NCBI RefSeq assembly: GCF_014203425.1
Contig: NZ_JACHJC010000001.1
Span: forward strand, 62,001-126,000
Direction of reading: 5' to 3'
Length of the DNA stretch: 64,000 bases
DNA from: Micromonospora echinospora
Lineage (GTDB): Bacteria > Actinomycetota > Actinomycetes > Mycobacteriales > Micromonosporaceae
Below the pieces are notes generated by a model. That model had not been told where the DNA came from and ran no database searches. It was given only the letters and a program-made list of their open reading frames with translations. How positions within the stretch are numbered: the stretch's first letter is position 1; each line of letters begins with the position of its first letter. Below are positions 18,255 through 26,735 of this stretch, in pieces. The position numbers were made by a program, and so were the translations under genes.

Positions 18255-19151
18255 CTAGACGTCGCGCAGGTCGAGGGCGATGTCCAGGATCGGCGACGAG
18301 TGGGTGAGCGCGCCGACGGAGAGGAAGTCGACGCCCGTGGCGCCGTACTCGGCGGCCATCGGCAGCGTCAGCCCGCCGGTGGCCTCCAGCTCCGCCCGGT
18401 CGCCCACCGACGCCACCACCTCGCGCAGCTGCGCCGGGGTCATGTTGTCCAGCAGCAGGAAGCGGGCGCCCGCCTCGACCGCCTCCACCGCCTCGGCCGG
18501 CGTGTCCACCTCCACCTGCACCGCGACGTCGGGGAACGCCTCCCGGACCCGGCGGAACGCGGCACCGATCCCGCCCGCGGCGACCTTGTGGTTGTCCTTG
18601 ATCATGGCGACGTCGTACAGGCCCATCCGCTTGTTGGTGCCGCCACCGGCCCGGACCGCGTACTTCTCCAGCGCCCGCAGGCCCGGCGTGGTCTTGCGGG
18701 TGTCCAGCACCGTCGCCTTCGTGCCGGCCAGCTCGTCGGCCCAGGCCCGGGTGTGCGTCGCCACCCCGGACATGCGGGACAGCAGGTTCAGCGCCGTCCG
18801 CTCGCCGGTCAGCAGCAGCCGGGTCGGCCCGGTCACTGTGGCCAGCACGTCGCCGCGCGCCACCCGCTGCCCGTCGTGGGCCACGAGCTCAACCTCGACC
18901 GTACGGCCGGCGCCGGTCACGTCGGCCACCAGCTCGAACACGGCGGCGGCCACCGGCAGCCCGGCCACCACGCCGTCGGCGCGCGCCACCAGATCGGCCG
19001 TGTCCTGCTGCTCGGCCGGGATGGTGGCCACGCTCGTGACGTCGAGGAAGTCGGGCCCGAGGTCCTCGTGCAGCGCGTCGAGGATGATCCGCCGGACCCG
19101 CTCCGGGTCCAGGCCACCGTCGCGCAGCGCCTGCGCCGTCGACTCCCTCAT
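18255..19151 (-). CDS. nadC: Quinolinate phosphoribosyltransferase NadC
   Basis: 298 residues; converts quinolinate and PRPP to nicotinate mononucleotide. The signature LLSRMSGVATHTRAW, the substrate-binding TRKTTPGLRALEKYAVRAGGG stretch and IKDNH (followed by the barrel strands AVQVEVDT and FLLLDN) are all present. The ATG at 19151 has GGAGG seven bases upstream. Between it and nadB is a 59-base interspersed repeat. nadA is not in the window. Confidence 0.97.
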   Translation of the reverse strand: MRESTAQALRDGGLDPERVRRIILDALHEDLGPDFLDVTSVATIPAEQQDTADLVARADGVVAGLPVAAAVFELVADVTGAGRTVEVELVAHDGQRVARGDVLATVTGPTRLLLTGERTALNLLSRMSGVATHTRAWADELAGTKATVLDTRKTTPGLRALEKYAVRAGGGTNKRMGLYDVAMIKDNHKVAAGGIGAAFRRVREAFPDVAVQVEVDTPAEAVEAVEAGARFLLLDNMTPAQLREVVASVGDRAELEATGGLTLPMAAEYGATGVDFLSVGALTHSSPILDIALDLRDV

Positions 19152-19162
19152 CGGCTGTGCCT

Positions 19163-19213
19163 CCTTCGTTCGCGACTGCGGGGCTCGCAAGACCGGCTCA
19201 CTCCTCGCGCTCA
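19163..19213. repeat. Interspersed repeat in the nadB-nadC gap
   Basis: The stretch containing GGGCTCGCAAGACCGGCTCA fills the gap and supplies the nadB stop codon at its end. A shortened relative (GAGTGAGC..TTGCGAGCCC on the plus strand) occurs upstream of ftsH at 52593-52621, so this appears to be a dispersed family. Confidence 0.55.
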
Positions 19214-20899
19214 CTGGATCTCCTCCCAGCGTTCGGCCACAATGCCGTCCGTGCCCACCTCGGCCACCAGGTGGCCCAGCCACCTGTCGTCGGCGGTCGG
19301 GAAGTCCTCCCGCCAGTGGCAGCCCCGCGTCTCCCGCCGGGCGTACGCGGCGGCGACCAGCGTCGACGCCACTGTGAGCAGGTTCGTCGCCTCCCAGTCG
19401 GCGGTACGCGGCACACCCTGCCCCGCGCCCAGCGCGGTGAGCGTGGCGGCGGTGGCTTCCAGCGTCTGCGCCGACCGGAGCACGCCCGCGCCCCGCGTCA
19501 TCGCCCGTTGCAGTTCCGCCGTGCCGGTCGCCGGCACCAGCGCGCCGGGACCGCCCACCCAGGCGCCGGTCTCGGCGGGGCGAGCCTGCTCGGGCAGCCC
19601 GTCGGCGATGTCCTCGGCGATCCGGCGGGAGAAGACCAGTCCCTCCAGCAGGGAGTTGCTGGCCAGCCGGTTCGCGCCGTGCACGCCGGTGCAGGCGACC
19701 TCGCCGCAGGCGTACAGACCGGGAATGGAGGTGCGTCCGCGCAGGTCGGTCCGGACGCCGCCGGAGGCGTAGTGGGCGGCCGGCGCGACCGGGATCAGGT
19801 CGGTGGCCGGGTCCACGCCGATGGCCAGGCACGACGCCACGATGGTGGGGAACCGCCGGGCCAGGAAGTCGCCGCCCAGGTGCCGGGCGTCCAGGAACAC
19901 GTGGTCGGCACCGCTGGCGAGCAGCACCCGGTGGATGCCCTTGGCGACCACGTCCCGGGGCGCCAGCTCGGCCAGTTCGTGCTGGCCGACCATGAACCGC
20001 TTGCCGTCGCCGTCGACCAGGTGCGCGCCCTCGCCGCGCAGCGCCTCGGAGACCAGCGGCTGCTGGGCCAGCCCGGCGCCCGGTCCGCCGGGCGGCACGA
20101 TCAGCGCGGTCGGGTGGAACTGCACGAACTCCACGTCGGTGACCGCCGCGCCGGCGCGCAGCGCCAGCGCCACCCCGTCGCCGGTGGAGACCGCCGGGTT
20201 CGTGGTGGCGGCGAAGATCTGGCCCATCCCGCCGGTGGCCAGCACCACCGCGCGGCCGAGGATCGCGCCGACGCCGTCCTCGCTGCCCTCGCCGAGCACG
20301 TGCAGCGTGATGCCGCAGGCCCTGCCGAGCCCGCCCGGCCCGTCACCGGGGGCGCGCAGCAGGTCCAGCACCAGGGCGTGCTCGACCAGCCGGATCCAGG
20401 GGTCGCGGCGTACCGCGTCGTGCAGCGCCCGCTGCACCTCCGCGCCGGTGGCGTCGCCGCCCGCGTGCACGATCCGGTCGGCGCGGTGGCCGCCCTCCCG
20501 GGTCAGCATCAGCGACCCGTCCGGGTTGCGGTCGAACTCCGCCCCGATCCGCATCAGCTCGCGCAGCCGGGTCGGACCCTCGGCCACGAGCGCGCGGACC
20601 GCCGCCGGGTCGCAGAGGCCGACCCCGGCCACCTCGGTGTCGTACGCGTGCGCGTCCGGGGTGTCCGCCGGGTCCAGCACGGCGGCGATGCCGCCCTGCG
20701 CCCAGCGCGTCGAGCCCTCGTCCATGTCGACCTTGGTGACCACCGTGACGTGCAGGCCCGCCTCGCGCAGGTGCAGCGCTGCGGTCAACCCGGCCACGCC
20801 GGAGCCGACCACGATCACGTCTGTCGTCTCCACCCAGCCGGGGGCGGGCGCGGCGAGCAGCCGGGGCAGCGTCGGCAGGTCGACGGTGGGTAGGTCCAT
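19211..20899 (-). CDS. nadB: L-aspartate oxidase NadB
   Basis: 562 residues from the ATG at 20899 (GTG 20905 and TTG 20911 are alternatives). It oxidises aspartate to iminoaspartate for quinolinate synthesis. N-terminal FAD dinucleotide motif DVIVVGSGVAGLTAALHLREAG; further succinate dehydrogenase-type signatures are GSTRWAQGGIAA, HRADRIVHAGGDATG, VQFHPTALI and ACGEVACTGVHGANRLASNSL. The C-terminal helical domain ends with a short extension. Transcribed with nadC and coaX. Confidence 0.96.
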   Translation of the reverse strand: MDLPTVDLPTLPRLLAAPAPGWVETTDVIVVGSGVAGLTAALHLREAGLHVTVVTKVDMDEGSTRWAQGGIAAVLDPADTPDAHAYDTEVAGVGLCDPAAVRALVAEGPTRLRELMRIGAEFDRNPDGSLMLTREGGHRADRIVHAGGDATGAEVQRALHDAVRRDPWIRLVEHALVLDLLRAPGDGPGGLGRACGITLHVLGEGSEDGVGAILGRAVVLATGGMGQIFAATTNPAVSTGDGVALALRAGAAVTDVEFVQFHPTALIVPPGGPGAGLAQQPLVSEALRGEGAHLVDGDGKRFMVGQHELAELAPRDVVAKGIHRVLLASGADHVFLDARHLGGDFLARRFPTIVASCLAIGVDPATDLIPVAPAAHYASGGVRTDLRGRTSIPGLYACGEVACTGVHGANRLASNSLLEGLVFSRRIAEDIADGLPEQARPAETGAWVGGPGALVPATGTAELQRAMTRGAGVLRSAQTLEATAATLTALGAGQGVPRTADWEATNLLTVASTLVAAAYARRETRGCHWREDFPTADDRWLGHLVAEVGTDGIVAERWEEIQ

Positions 20900-20960
20900 G
20901 AGCACAGTCAACCCGAAGCGAACTCGGCTCGGGCGCGGGGGGCGTGACCAGTGCGCTCCG

Positions 20961-21854
20961 CTACCTCGTGCGGCGTGGCAGGGCGGCCGGTCCGGCGCCC
21001 TTCAGTGAGGTGGTCACCGTACGGTCGCTGAGCCACAGGTAGCAGCGCACGCCCCGGTCGCCGATCGCCCAGCGACCGGCGGCGGGCGGGCGGACCACCA
21101 CGTCGCTGCGGTAGCGCAGGAACGCGTCGGCGGGCACCCCGGCGTAGCGGGCGATCACGCCGAAGCAGCCGTCGTAGAGGGGAACCCAGTCCTCCGGCTT
21201 CTTCGGGTACGGGCGGTCCGGCGCGGCCCACACGCCGACGAACTCCGCGTCGTGCGCGACGGCGCAGTCGACAGGGGTCAGCCGCTGCACCCGGCCCGCG
21301 TCCCGCGTGGTGCGCTGGCAGCCCAGCCGCAGCGGGGAGGGCGTCTTGAGCGCGTCGCGAAGACTGCCGGTACGGGTGACCACGGTGGCCGCCGCCTCGA
21401 CTGTGTTCAGCTCGGTCAGGTCGCACCGGTACCAGCGGGAGCCGGCCGTCCAGCCGACGCCGGTCGGCACCGCCACCGCCAGCCGGAGGCGTCCGGCGCG
21501 CCAGTCGTCACCCACGTATCCGCCGGCCCGCTTGTCGCAGTCGGCGAAGGCGGTACGCATCTCCGGTGAGCCGAGCGCCGGCGGGGTGGCCCGGTCGGCG
21601 GTGAACGCCCCGACGTGCACGGTCTCCACGCGGTGCGGCAGGTCGCAGCCGACCGGCGCGTACGCGGCCAGGCCGACGCTCGCTGTGAAGTCGGCGACCT
21701 GGCAGACCCCGGCCGCCGGGGTGAACGGCAGTGGGGCAGCCATCGCGGCCCACTCGTCGGTGAGGTCGCCGTCCAGTCCGCCGGCGTCGGCGCAGCCGGT
21801 CAGGGCGGCGCTCGCGACCATCGCGGCGACCAGGAAGCTCATCGCACGGCGCAT
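20961..21854 (-). CDS. Septum-formation-family lipoprotein
   Basis: 297 residues. The ATG at 21854 follows a GGAGG site and begins a lipoprotein signal ending at ALTGC (Cys21). The mature part holds two related Cys-bearing modules, roughly 45-145 (GVCQVADF...FADCDKRAGGYVGDDW...WYRCDL) and 170-280 (LGCQRT...VDCAVAHDAEFVGVW...YDGCFGVIARYAG...VRCYLWL). This is the pattern of the Septum_form family (PF13845 by memory). The aspartate- and histidine-containing CD-PHxxE segment repeats in both halves. Exact function is unknown; expected on the outer membrane face. Confidence 0.78.
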   Translation of the reverse strand: MRRAMSFLVAAMVASAALTGCADAGGLDGDLTDEWAAMAAPLPFTPAAGVCQVADFTASVGLAAYAPVGCDLPHRVETVHVGAFTADRATPPALGSPEMRTAFADCDKRAGGYVGDDWRAGRLRLAVAVPTGVGWTAGSRWYRCDLTELNTVEAAATVVTRTGSLRDALKTPSPLRLGCQRTTRDAGRVQRLTPVDCAVAHDAEFVGVWAAPDRPYPKKPEDWVPLYDGCFGVIARYAGVPADAFLRYRSDVVVRPPAAGRWAIGDRGVRCYLWLSDRTVTTSLKGAGPAALPRRTR

Positions 21855-21959
21855 CGCGGCCTCCCCCAGCCGACGACCGTCGATCCCCGACGGTCCGCCC
21901 AGGGTAGCCGAAAATGACCTTCCGGTGACAGACCGCGTTCCCTGCCCGCCCGCCCCGTC

Positions 21960-22026
21960 GATCTTGCACTAACCGCCCCGACAAACCGCCCCGACGGGGT
22001 GACGGGAGGGCCGCAACTGCAAGATC
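21960..22026. repeat. GATC-anchored interspersed palindrome, copy 2
   Basis: GATCTTGCA at 21960-21968 pairs with TGCAAGATC at 22018-22026 around a 49-base GC-rich spacer. It lies between the start of the lipoprotein gene and the end of panD (same direction) and might end the panD transcript. Confidence 0.75.
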
Positions 22027-22040
22027 AACGGCGAGACGGG

Positions 22041-22466
<426 letters not shown>

Positions 22467-22494
22467 CGGGGTGCCTTTCCGCATTCGTGGTGGG

Positions 22495-23337
22495 TCAGGG
22501 ACGCGGCGCGAGATGGACGGCCGTGTTGTCGATCAGGCGGGTGGCGCCGACCCAGGCCGCGATCAGTAGCCGGGCCGGACCGGTGACCGGGCCGGGCTCC
22601 AGCTCGGTGTCGGTGAGCACCAGGTAGTCGAGGCGGGCGTCCGGAGTGCCGAAGGCCCGGTGGGCGGCGGCGAGCACCGCGCCCGCGTCCTCGCCCCGCT
22701 CCGCCGCCGCCGCGCCGGCACGCAGCGCGACGGACAGGCTCAGCGCGGCCTCCCGCTCCGCCGCCGAGAGGTAACGGTTGCGGCTGGACAGGGCCAGGCC
22801 GTCCGGTTCCCGTACGGTCGGCACGCCGACGATCTCGGTCGGCACGTCGAGGTCGCGGACCATCCGGCGGACCAGGGTGAGCTGCTGGTAGTCCTTCTCA
22901 CCGAAGAAGGCCAGGTCGGGCTGCGTGAGCTGGAGCAGCTTCATGACCACTGTGAGCACGCCGTGGAAGAAGCCGGGACGGCTCAGGCCCTCCAGGTCCT
23001 CGCCGAGCGGCCCCGGGTTCAGCCGTACCGCCGGCTGCCCCTCCGGGTACATCTCGGTCACCGACGGCGCGAACACCACGTCCACCCCCACCCGGCGGCA
23101 GATCTCCAGGTCCGTGTCGAGCGTGCGCGGGTAACGGTCGAAGTCCTCGTTCGGGCCGAACTGCAGCGGGTTCACGAAGATCGTCACGACGACGTGGTCG
23201 GCCCGCTCGCGCGCGGCCCGCAGCAGCATCTCGTGACCGGCGTGCAGCGCGCCCATGGTCATCACCACGCCGACCGTGCCGGCCATCGCCTCACGGGCCG
23301 CCGCCAGTTCCTTGCGCGTGTGCAGCACCTCGGCCAT
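22495..23337 (-). CDS. panC: Pantothenate synthetase PanC
   Basis: 280 residues; ATP-dependent condensation of pantoate with beta-alanine. Nucleotidyltransferase motifs: [16 protein letters not shown] (HIGH-like, about 27-42), [28 protein letters not shown], and the KMSKS-equivalent [11 protein letters not shown] (about 188-198). The ATG at 23337 shares one base with the stop codon of the upstream DUF2520 gene (TGATG), so the two are translationally coupled. panD follows in the same direction, giving a DUF2520-panC-panD operon. Confidence 0.97.
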   Translation of the reverse strand: MAEVLHTRKELAAAREAMAGTVGVVMTMGALHAGHEMLLRAARERADHVVVTIFVNPLQFGPNEDFDRYPRTLDTDLEICRRVGVDVVFAPSVTEMYPEGQPAVRLNPGPLGEDLEGLSRPGFFHGVLTVVMKLLQLTQPDLAFFGEKDYQQLTLVRRMVRDLDVPTEIVGVPTVREPDGLALSSRNRYLSAAEREAALSLSVALRAGAAAAERGEDAGAVLAAAHRAFGTPDARLDYLVLTDTELEPGPVTGPARLLIAAWVGATRLIDNTAVHLAPRP

Positions 23338-24266
23338 CAGGCCGCCACCTCGATTCCGTCCAGCACGTCCCGTAGCGCCGCCGCGTCCGCCGGGCGGAGG
23401 CGGCCGACCGCGACGGCGCGGTCGGCCGTCCGTCGTGCCAACGCCAGATACGCGGGTACGGATTCCGGCGCGGTCCGCGCCAGCCGGTCCAGATGCCGGC
23501 GTACGGTGCCCGCGTCGCCCCGGGACACCGGCCCGGTCAGCGCGTCGTCGCCCAGCCGCAACGCGTTCTCCAAGGCGGCCCGCAGCAGCGGGGCGAGCAC
23601 CTTCTCCGGCCGCTCCACCCCGGCGTCACGCAGCCGGTCGGACGCCTCGTTGACGAGCGTCACCAGGTGGTTAGCGCCGTGCGCGAGCGCCGCGTGGTAG
23701 AGCGGCCGGTCGTTCTCACCTACCCACTCCGGTACGCCGCCCAGGTCGGCCACCAGCCGGGCCGCGAACGCGCGCAGCTCGGCCGGGGCGGTCACCCCGT
23801 ACGAGATGCCGGGCAGGCGGGACAGGTCGTCCGGCGTACCGGTGAAGGTCATCGCCGGGTGCAGCGCGAGCGGCCGGGCGCCGGCCTCGGCGGCCGGGGT
23901 GAGCACCGCGAGCCCGTGCGCGCCGGAGGTGTGCGCCACCACCTGGCCGGGGCGCAGCGCGCCGCTCGCGGCCAGGTCGGCGACCACGCCCGCCAGCGCG
24001 TCGTCCGGAACGGCGACGATCAGCAGGTCGGTGGCGGCACGCGCCACGTCGGACGCGGCGCGGCGCGGGGTCTCGGGCAGCAGCAGCGCGAGCCGGGCCC
24101 GGGTCGCGCCCGAGGCGCCGGACGCGGCGACCACGCGGTGACCGGCGGCGGCGAGGGCCGCGCCCAGCGTGGCGCCGACCCGGCCGGCGCCGAGCACGCC
24201 GACGGCGAGGGTACGCGGGAAGACGAGCGGGCCGGCGGTGGCCCGGTGGCGCAGCGGTGCGCTCAT
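23337..24266 (-). CDS. Rossmann-like DUF2520 protein (Rv3603c type)
   Basis: 309 residues. An N-terminal Rossmann domain has the NAD(P)-binding [21 protein letters not shown] motif (about 24-44). The C-terminal helical DUF2520 domain contains HPAMTFTG and a conserved [16 protein letters not shown] segment. It looks like a dehydrogenase of the 6-phosphogluconate/ketopantoate reductase fold. Coupling to panC makes a reductase role in pantoate supply attractive, but no activity is proven for the family. No ribosome binding site is clear before the ATG at 24266. Confidence 0.85.
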   Translation of the reverse strand: MSAPLRHRATAGPLVFPRTLAVGVLGAGRVGATLGAALAAAGHRVVAASGASGATRARLALLLPETPRRAASDVARAATDLLIVAVPDDALAGVVADLAASGALRPGQVVAHTSGAHGLAVLTPAAEAGARPLALHPAMTFTGTPDDLSRLPGISYGVTAPAELRAFAARLVADLGGVPEWVGENDRPLYHAALAHGANHLVTLVNEASDRLRDAGVERPEKVLAPLLRAALENALRLGDDALTGPVSRGDAGTVRRHLDRLARTAPESVPAYLALARRTADRAVAVGRLRPADAAALRDVLDGIEVAA

Positions 24267-24416
24267 GGCAGCGATCCAGTCCTCGAAGGGGGTACCGGTC
24301 GATGGCAAGTATGCGCCCGGGTGACAGACCGGAAACAAGAAGGTGTGAAAACCTTCACCGGCCGCCCGAAGGGGCCACTGCGGTGGCGGGCAAACCGCCC
24401 TTTCGGGTACGTCCCG

Positions 24417-24422
24417 TAGGGT
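24417..24422 (+). promoter_or_regulatory. -10-like TAGGGT before the NDUFAF7-like gene
   Basis: TAGGGT is six bases before the GTG at 24429, again without a ribosome binding site. Confidence 0.45.
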
Positions 24423-24428
24423 CGGCGG

Positions 24429-25541
24429 GTGACCACCCCGCTGCGCTGGCGCGACGCGATGGAGCAGGCGCTGTACGGGCCGGAGGGGTTCTTCGTCTCC
24501 GGCGCCGGTCCCGCCGCGCACTTCCGCACCAGCGTGCACGCCTCACCCGTCTTCGCCGCCTGCGTGCTGCGGCAGCTCGAAGCGGTGGACGTGGCGCTGG
24601 GGCACCCGGACCGGCTCGACGTGGTGGACGTGGGCGCGGGCCGGGGCGAACTGCTCCAGGTGCTGCTCGTGCAGGCCGCGCCGGACCTGGCCGCCCGGCT
24701 CCACCCGGTCGCCGTGGAACGGGCCGCCCGCCCGAGCGGCCTGCCACCGGAGATCGACTGGCGGGCGGACATCCCCGACGGGATCACCGGCCTGCTGCTG
24801 GCCACCGAATGGCTGGACAACGTCCCCGTGGACGTGGCAGTCCCCACCCCGGCGGGCTGGCGCCTCCTCCTGGTGGACCCCGCAACCGGCCAGGAGACAG
24901 TGGGCCCGGCCCCTTCCCTCACCGACGCCACCTGGCTGACCCACTGGTGGCCCTTGCCCCCGGCCCTGCCGCCCACCCCCGCCCTTGCCCCGGTGATCAA
25001 GGAGTTTGCGTCGGCCGAGGGCCCGGATCGGGACACGAACTCCTTGATCACGGAGGCGGAGGACGGGTTCGTGGGCGGCGTGCGGGGGGAGATCGGGTCG
25101 GAGCGGGATTCGGCGTGGGCTGAGGCGGTGGGAAGGATCCGGCGAGGGCTGGCGCTCGCCGTGGATTACGGGCATCTGCGTGACTCGCGTCCTCTTGGCG
25201 GGACGCTTGCCGGGTACCGGGACGGGCGACAGGTGCCGCCGGTGCCGGACGGGTCGTGCGACGTGACGGCGCACGTCGCCATGGACTCGGTCGCCTCCGC
25301 CGGTGAACGGGTCGCGCGGTGCGCGTACTCCCTGGTCTCGCAGCGGGAGGCGCTGCGGGCGCTCGGGGCCGAGGGCGGGCGACCGCCGCTGAGCCTGGCC
25401 TCCCGCGACGCGGCCGGCTACCTGCGGGCGCTCGCCGCGGCGTCGGCGGCGGCCGAGCTGACCGATCCGGCCGGGCTCGGCGGGCACCTGTGGCTGCGGC
25501 AGCCGGTCGGCGTCGCGCTCGACGCGGTCGTGGCACGATGA
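24429..25541 (+). CDS. NDUFAF7-family (COG1565) SAM-dependent methyltransferase
   Basis: 370 residues. The N-terminal [18 protein letters not shown] and the SAM motif [16 protein letters not shown] (about 65-80), followed by [14 protein letters not shown] and [12 protein letters not shown], match the COG1565 family, whose mitochondrial member NDUFAF7 dimethylates an arginine of complex I subunit NDUFS2. The next gene is a NuoD homologue whose ATG overlaps this stop (ATGA), so the pairing is direct. Residues of about 178-225 ([12 protein letters not shown] through FVGGVRGE) look inserted, and part of them is encoded by a palindromic repeat. C-terminal part intact. Confidence 0.85.
   Translation: MTTPLRWRDAMEQALYGPEGFFVSGAGPAAHFRTSVHASPVFAACVLRQLEAVDVALGHPDRLDVVDVGAGRGELLQVLLVQAAPDLAARLHPVAVERAARPSGLPPEIDWRADIPDGITGLLLATEWLDNVPVDVAVPTPAGWRLLLVDPATGQETVGPAPSLTDATWLTHWWPLPPALPPTPALAPVIKEFASAEGPDRDTNSLITEAEDGFVGGVRGEIGSERDSAWAEAVGRIRRGLALAVDYGHLRDSRPLGGTLAGYRDGRQVPPVPDGSCDVTAHVAMDSVASAGERVARCAYSLVSQREALRALGAEGGRPPLSLASRDAAGYLRALAAASAAAELTDPAGLGGHLWLRQPVGVALDAVVAR
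24994..25050. repeat. GATC-anchored palindrome inside a coding region
   Basis: TGATCAAGGAGTT at 24994-25006 pairs perfectly with AACTCCTTGATCA at 25038-25050. The 57-base element length is a multiple of three and adds [15 protein letters not shown]-type residues without breaking the frame of the methyltransferase gene. Confidence 0.85.
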
Positions 25542-26707
25542 CGGGCATGACCACGGACGCCGCCGACCTCCGCGAGCTCACAGTCGGCACCGGCGCGGGC
25601 GGTGAGCAGCTCGGCACCGACATGGTGCTCAACATCGGGCCGCAGCACCCGTCGACGCACGGCGTGCTGCGGCTGCGCCTGGTGCTCGACGGGGAGCGGG
25701 TGGTCGCCGCCGAACCGATCGTCGGCTACATGCACCGGGGGGCGGAGAAGCTCTTCGAGGTACGCGACTACCGGCAGATCATCGTGCTGGCGAACCGGCA
25801 CGACTGGCTGTCGGCGTTCTCCAACGAGCTGGGCGTGGTGCTCGCCGTCGAGCGGTTGATGGGCATGGAGGTGCCGGAGCGGGCCACCTGGCTGCGGATG
25901 GCGCTGGCCGAGCTGAACCGGGTGCTCAACCACCTGATGTTCCTCGGCTCGTACCCGCTGGAGATCGGCGCGATCACGCCGATGTTCTACGCGTTCCGCG
26001 AGCGGGAGACCATCCAGGCGGTGATGGAGGAGGTCTCCGGCGGCCGGATCCACTACATGTTCAACCGGGTCGGCGGCCTGAAGGAGGAGGTGCCGTCCGG
26101 CTGGACCGGGCGCGCCCGCGCCGCGATCGCCGAGGTGCGCCGCCGGATGCCGGACCTGGACAACCTGATCCGGCGCAACGACATCTTCCTGGCCCGTACC
26201 GTCGGGGTCGGTGTGCTGTCCGCCGCCGACGCCGCCGCGTTCGGCGCGTCCGGGCCGGTCGCCCGGGCCTCCGGGCTCGACCTCGACCTGCGCCGCGACG
26301 AGCCCTACCTGGCCTACGACCAGCTCGACGTGCCGGTGGTGACGAAGACCGCCGGGGACTGTCACGCCCGCTTCGAGGTGCTGCTCGACCAGGTGTACGT
26401 CTCGCTCGACCTCGCCGAGCAGTGCCTGGACCGGGTGGACCGGATCAGTGGCCCGGTGAACACGCGGCTGCCGAAGGTGCTGAAGGCGCCCGAGGGGCAC
26501 ACGTACGCCTGGACCGAGAACCCGCTCGGCATCAACGGCTACTACCTGGTCTCGCGGGGCGAGAAGACGCCGTGGCGGATGAAGCTGCGCACCGCCTCGT
26601 ACGCGAACGTGCAGGCGCTGTCGTCGCTGCTGCCCGGCTGCCTGGTGCCCGACCTGATCGCCATCCTCGGCTCGATGTTCTTCGTGGTCGGCGACATCGA
26701 CAAGTGA
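25538..26707 (+). CDS. Stand-alone NuoD (complex I 49-kDa subunit) homologue
   Basis: 389 residues from ATG 25538 (an ATG at 25547 is also possible). Full-length NuoD pattern: [17 protein letters not shown] (about 32-48), [12 protein letters not shown] (about 63-74), [13 protein letters not shown] and a C-terminal [30 protein letters not shown] end. It is related to the large subunit of NiFe hydrogenases but lacks the metal-binding cysteine pairs. No other nuo gene is in the window, so it is either a paralogue or the product of a dispersed complex. The arginine equivalent to the NDUFAF7 target (HRG, Arg67) is kept. Confidence 0.9.
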   Translation: MTGMTTDAADLRELTVGTGAGGEQLGTDMVLNIGPQHPSTHGVLRLRLVLDGERVVAAEPIVGYMHRGAEKLFEVRDYRQIIVLANRHDWLSAFSNELGVVLAVERLMGMEVPERATWLRMALAELNRVLNHLMFLGSYPLEIGAITPMFYAFRERETIQAVMEEVSGGRIHYMFNRVGGLKEEVPSGWTGRARAAIAEVRRRMPDLDNLIRRNDIFLARTVGVGVLSAADAAAFGASGPVARASGLDLDLRRDEPYLAYDQLDVPVVTKTAGDCHARFEVLLDQVYVSLDLAEQCLDRVDRISGPVNTRLPKVLKAPEGHTYAWTENPLGINGYYLVSRGEKTPWRMKLRTASYANVQALSSLLPGCLVPDLIAILGSMFFVVGDIDK

Positions 26708-26735
26708 CAGCCGTCCCGGTACGGGCGGCCGGCGC

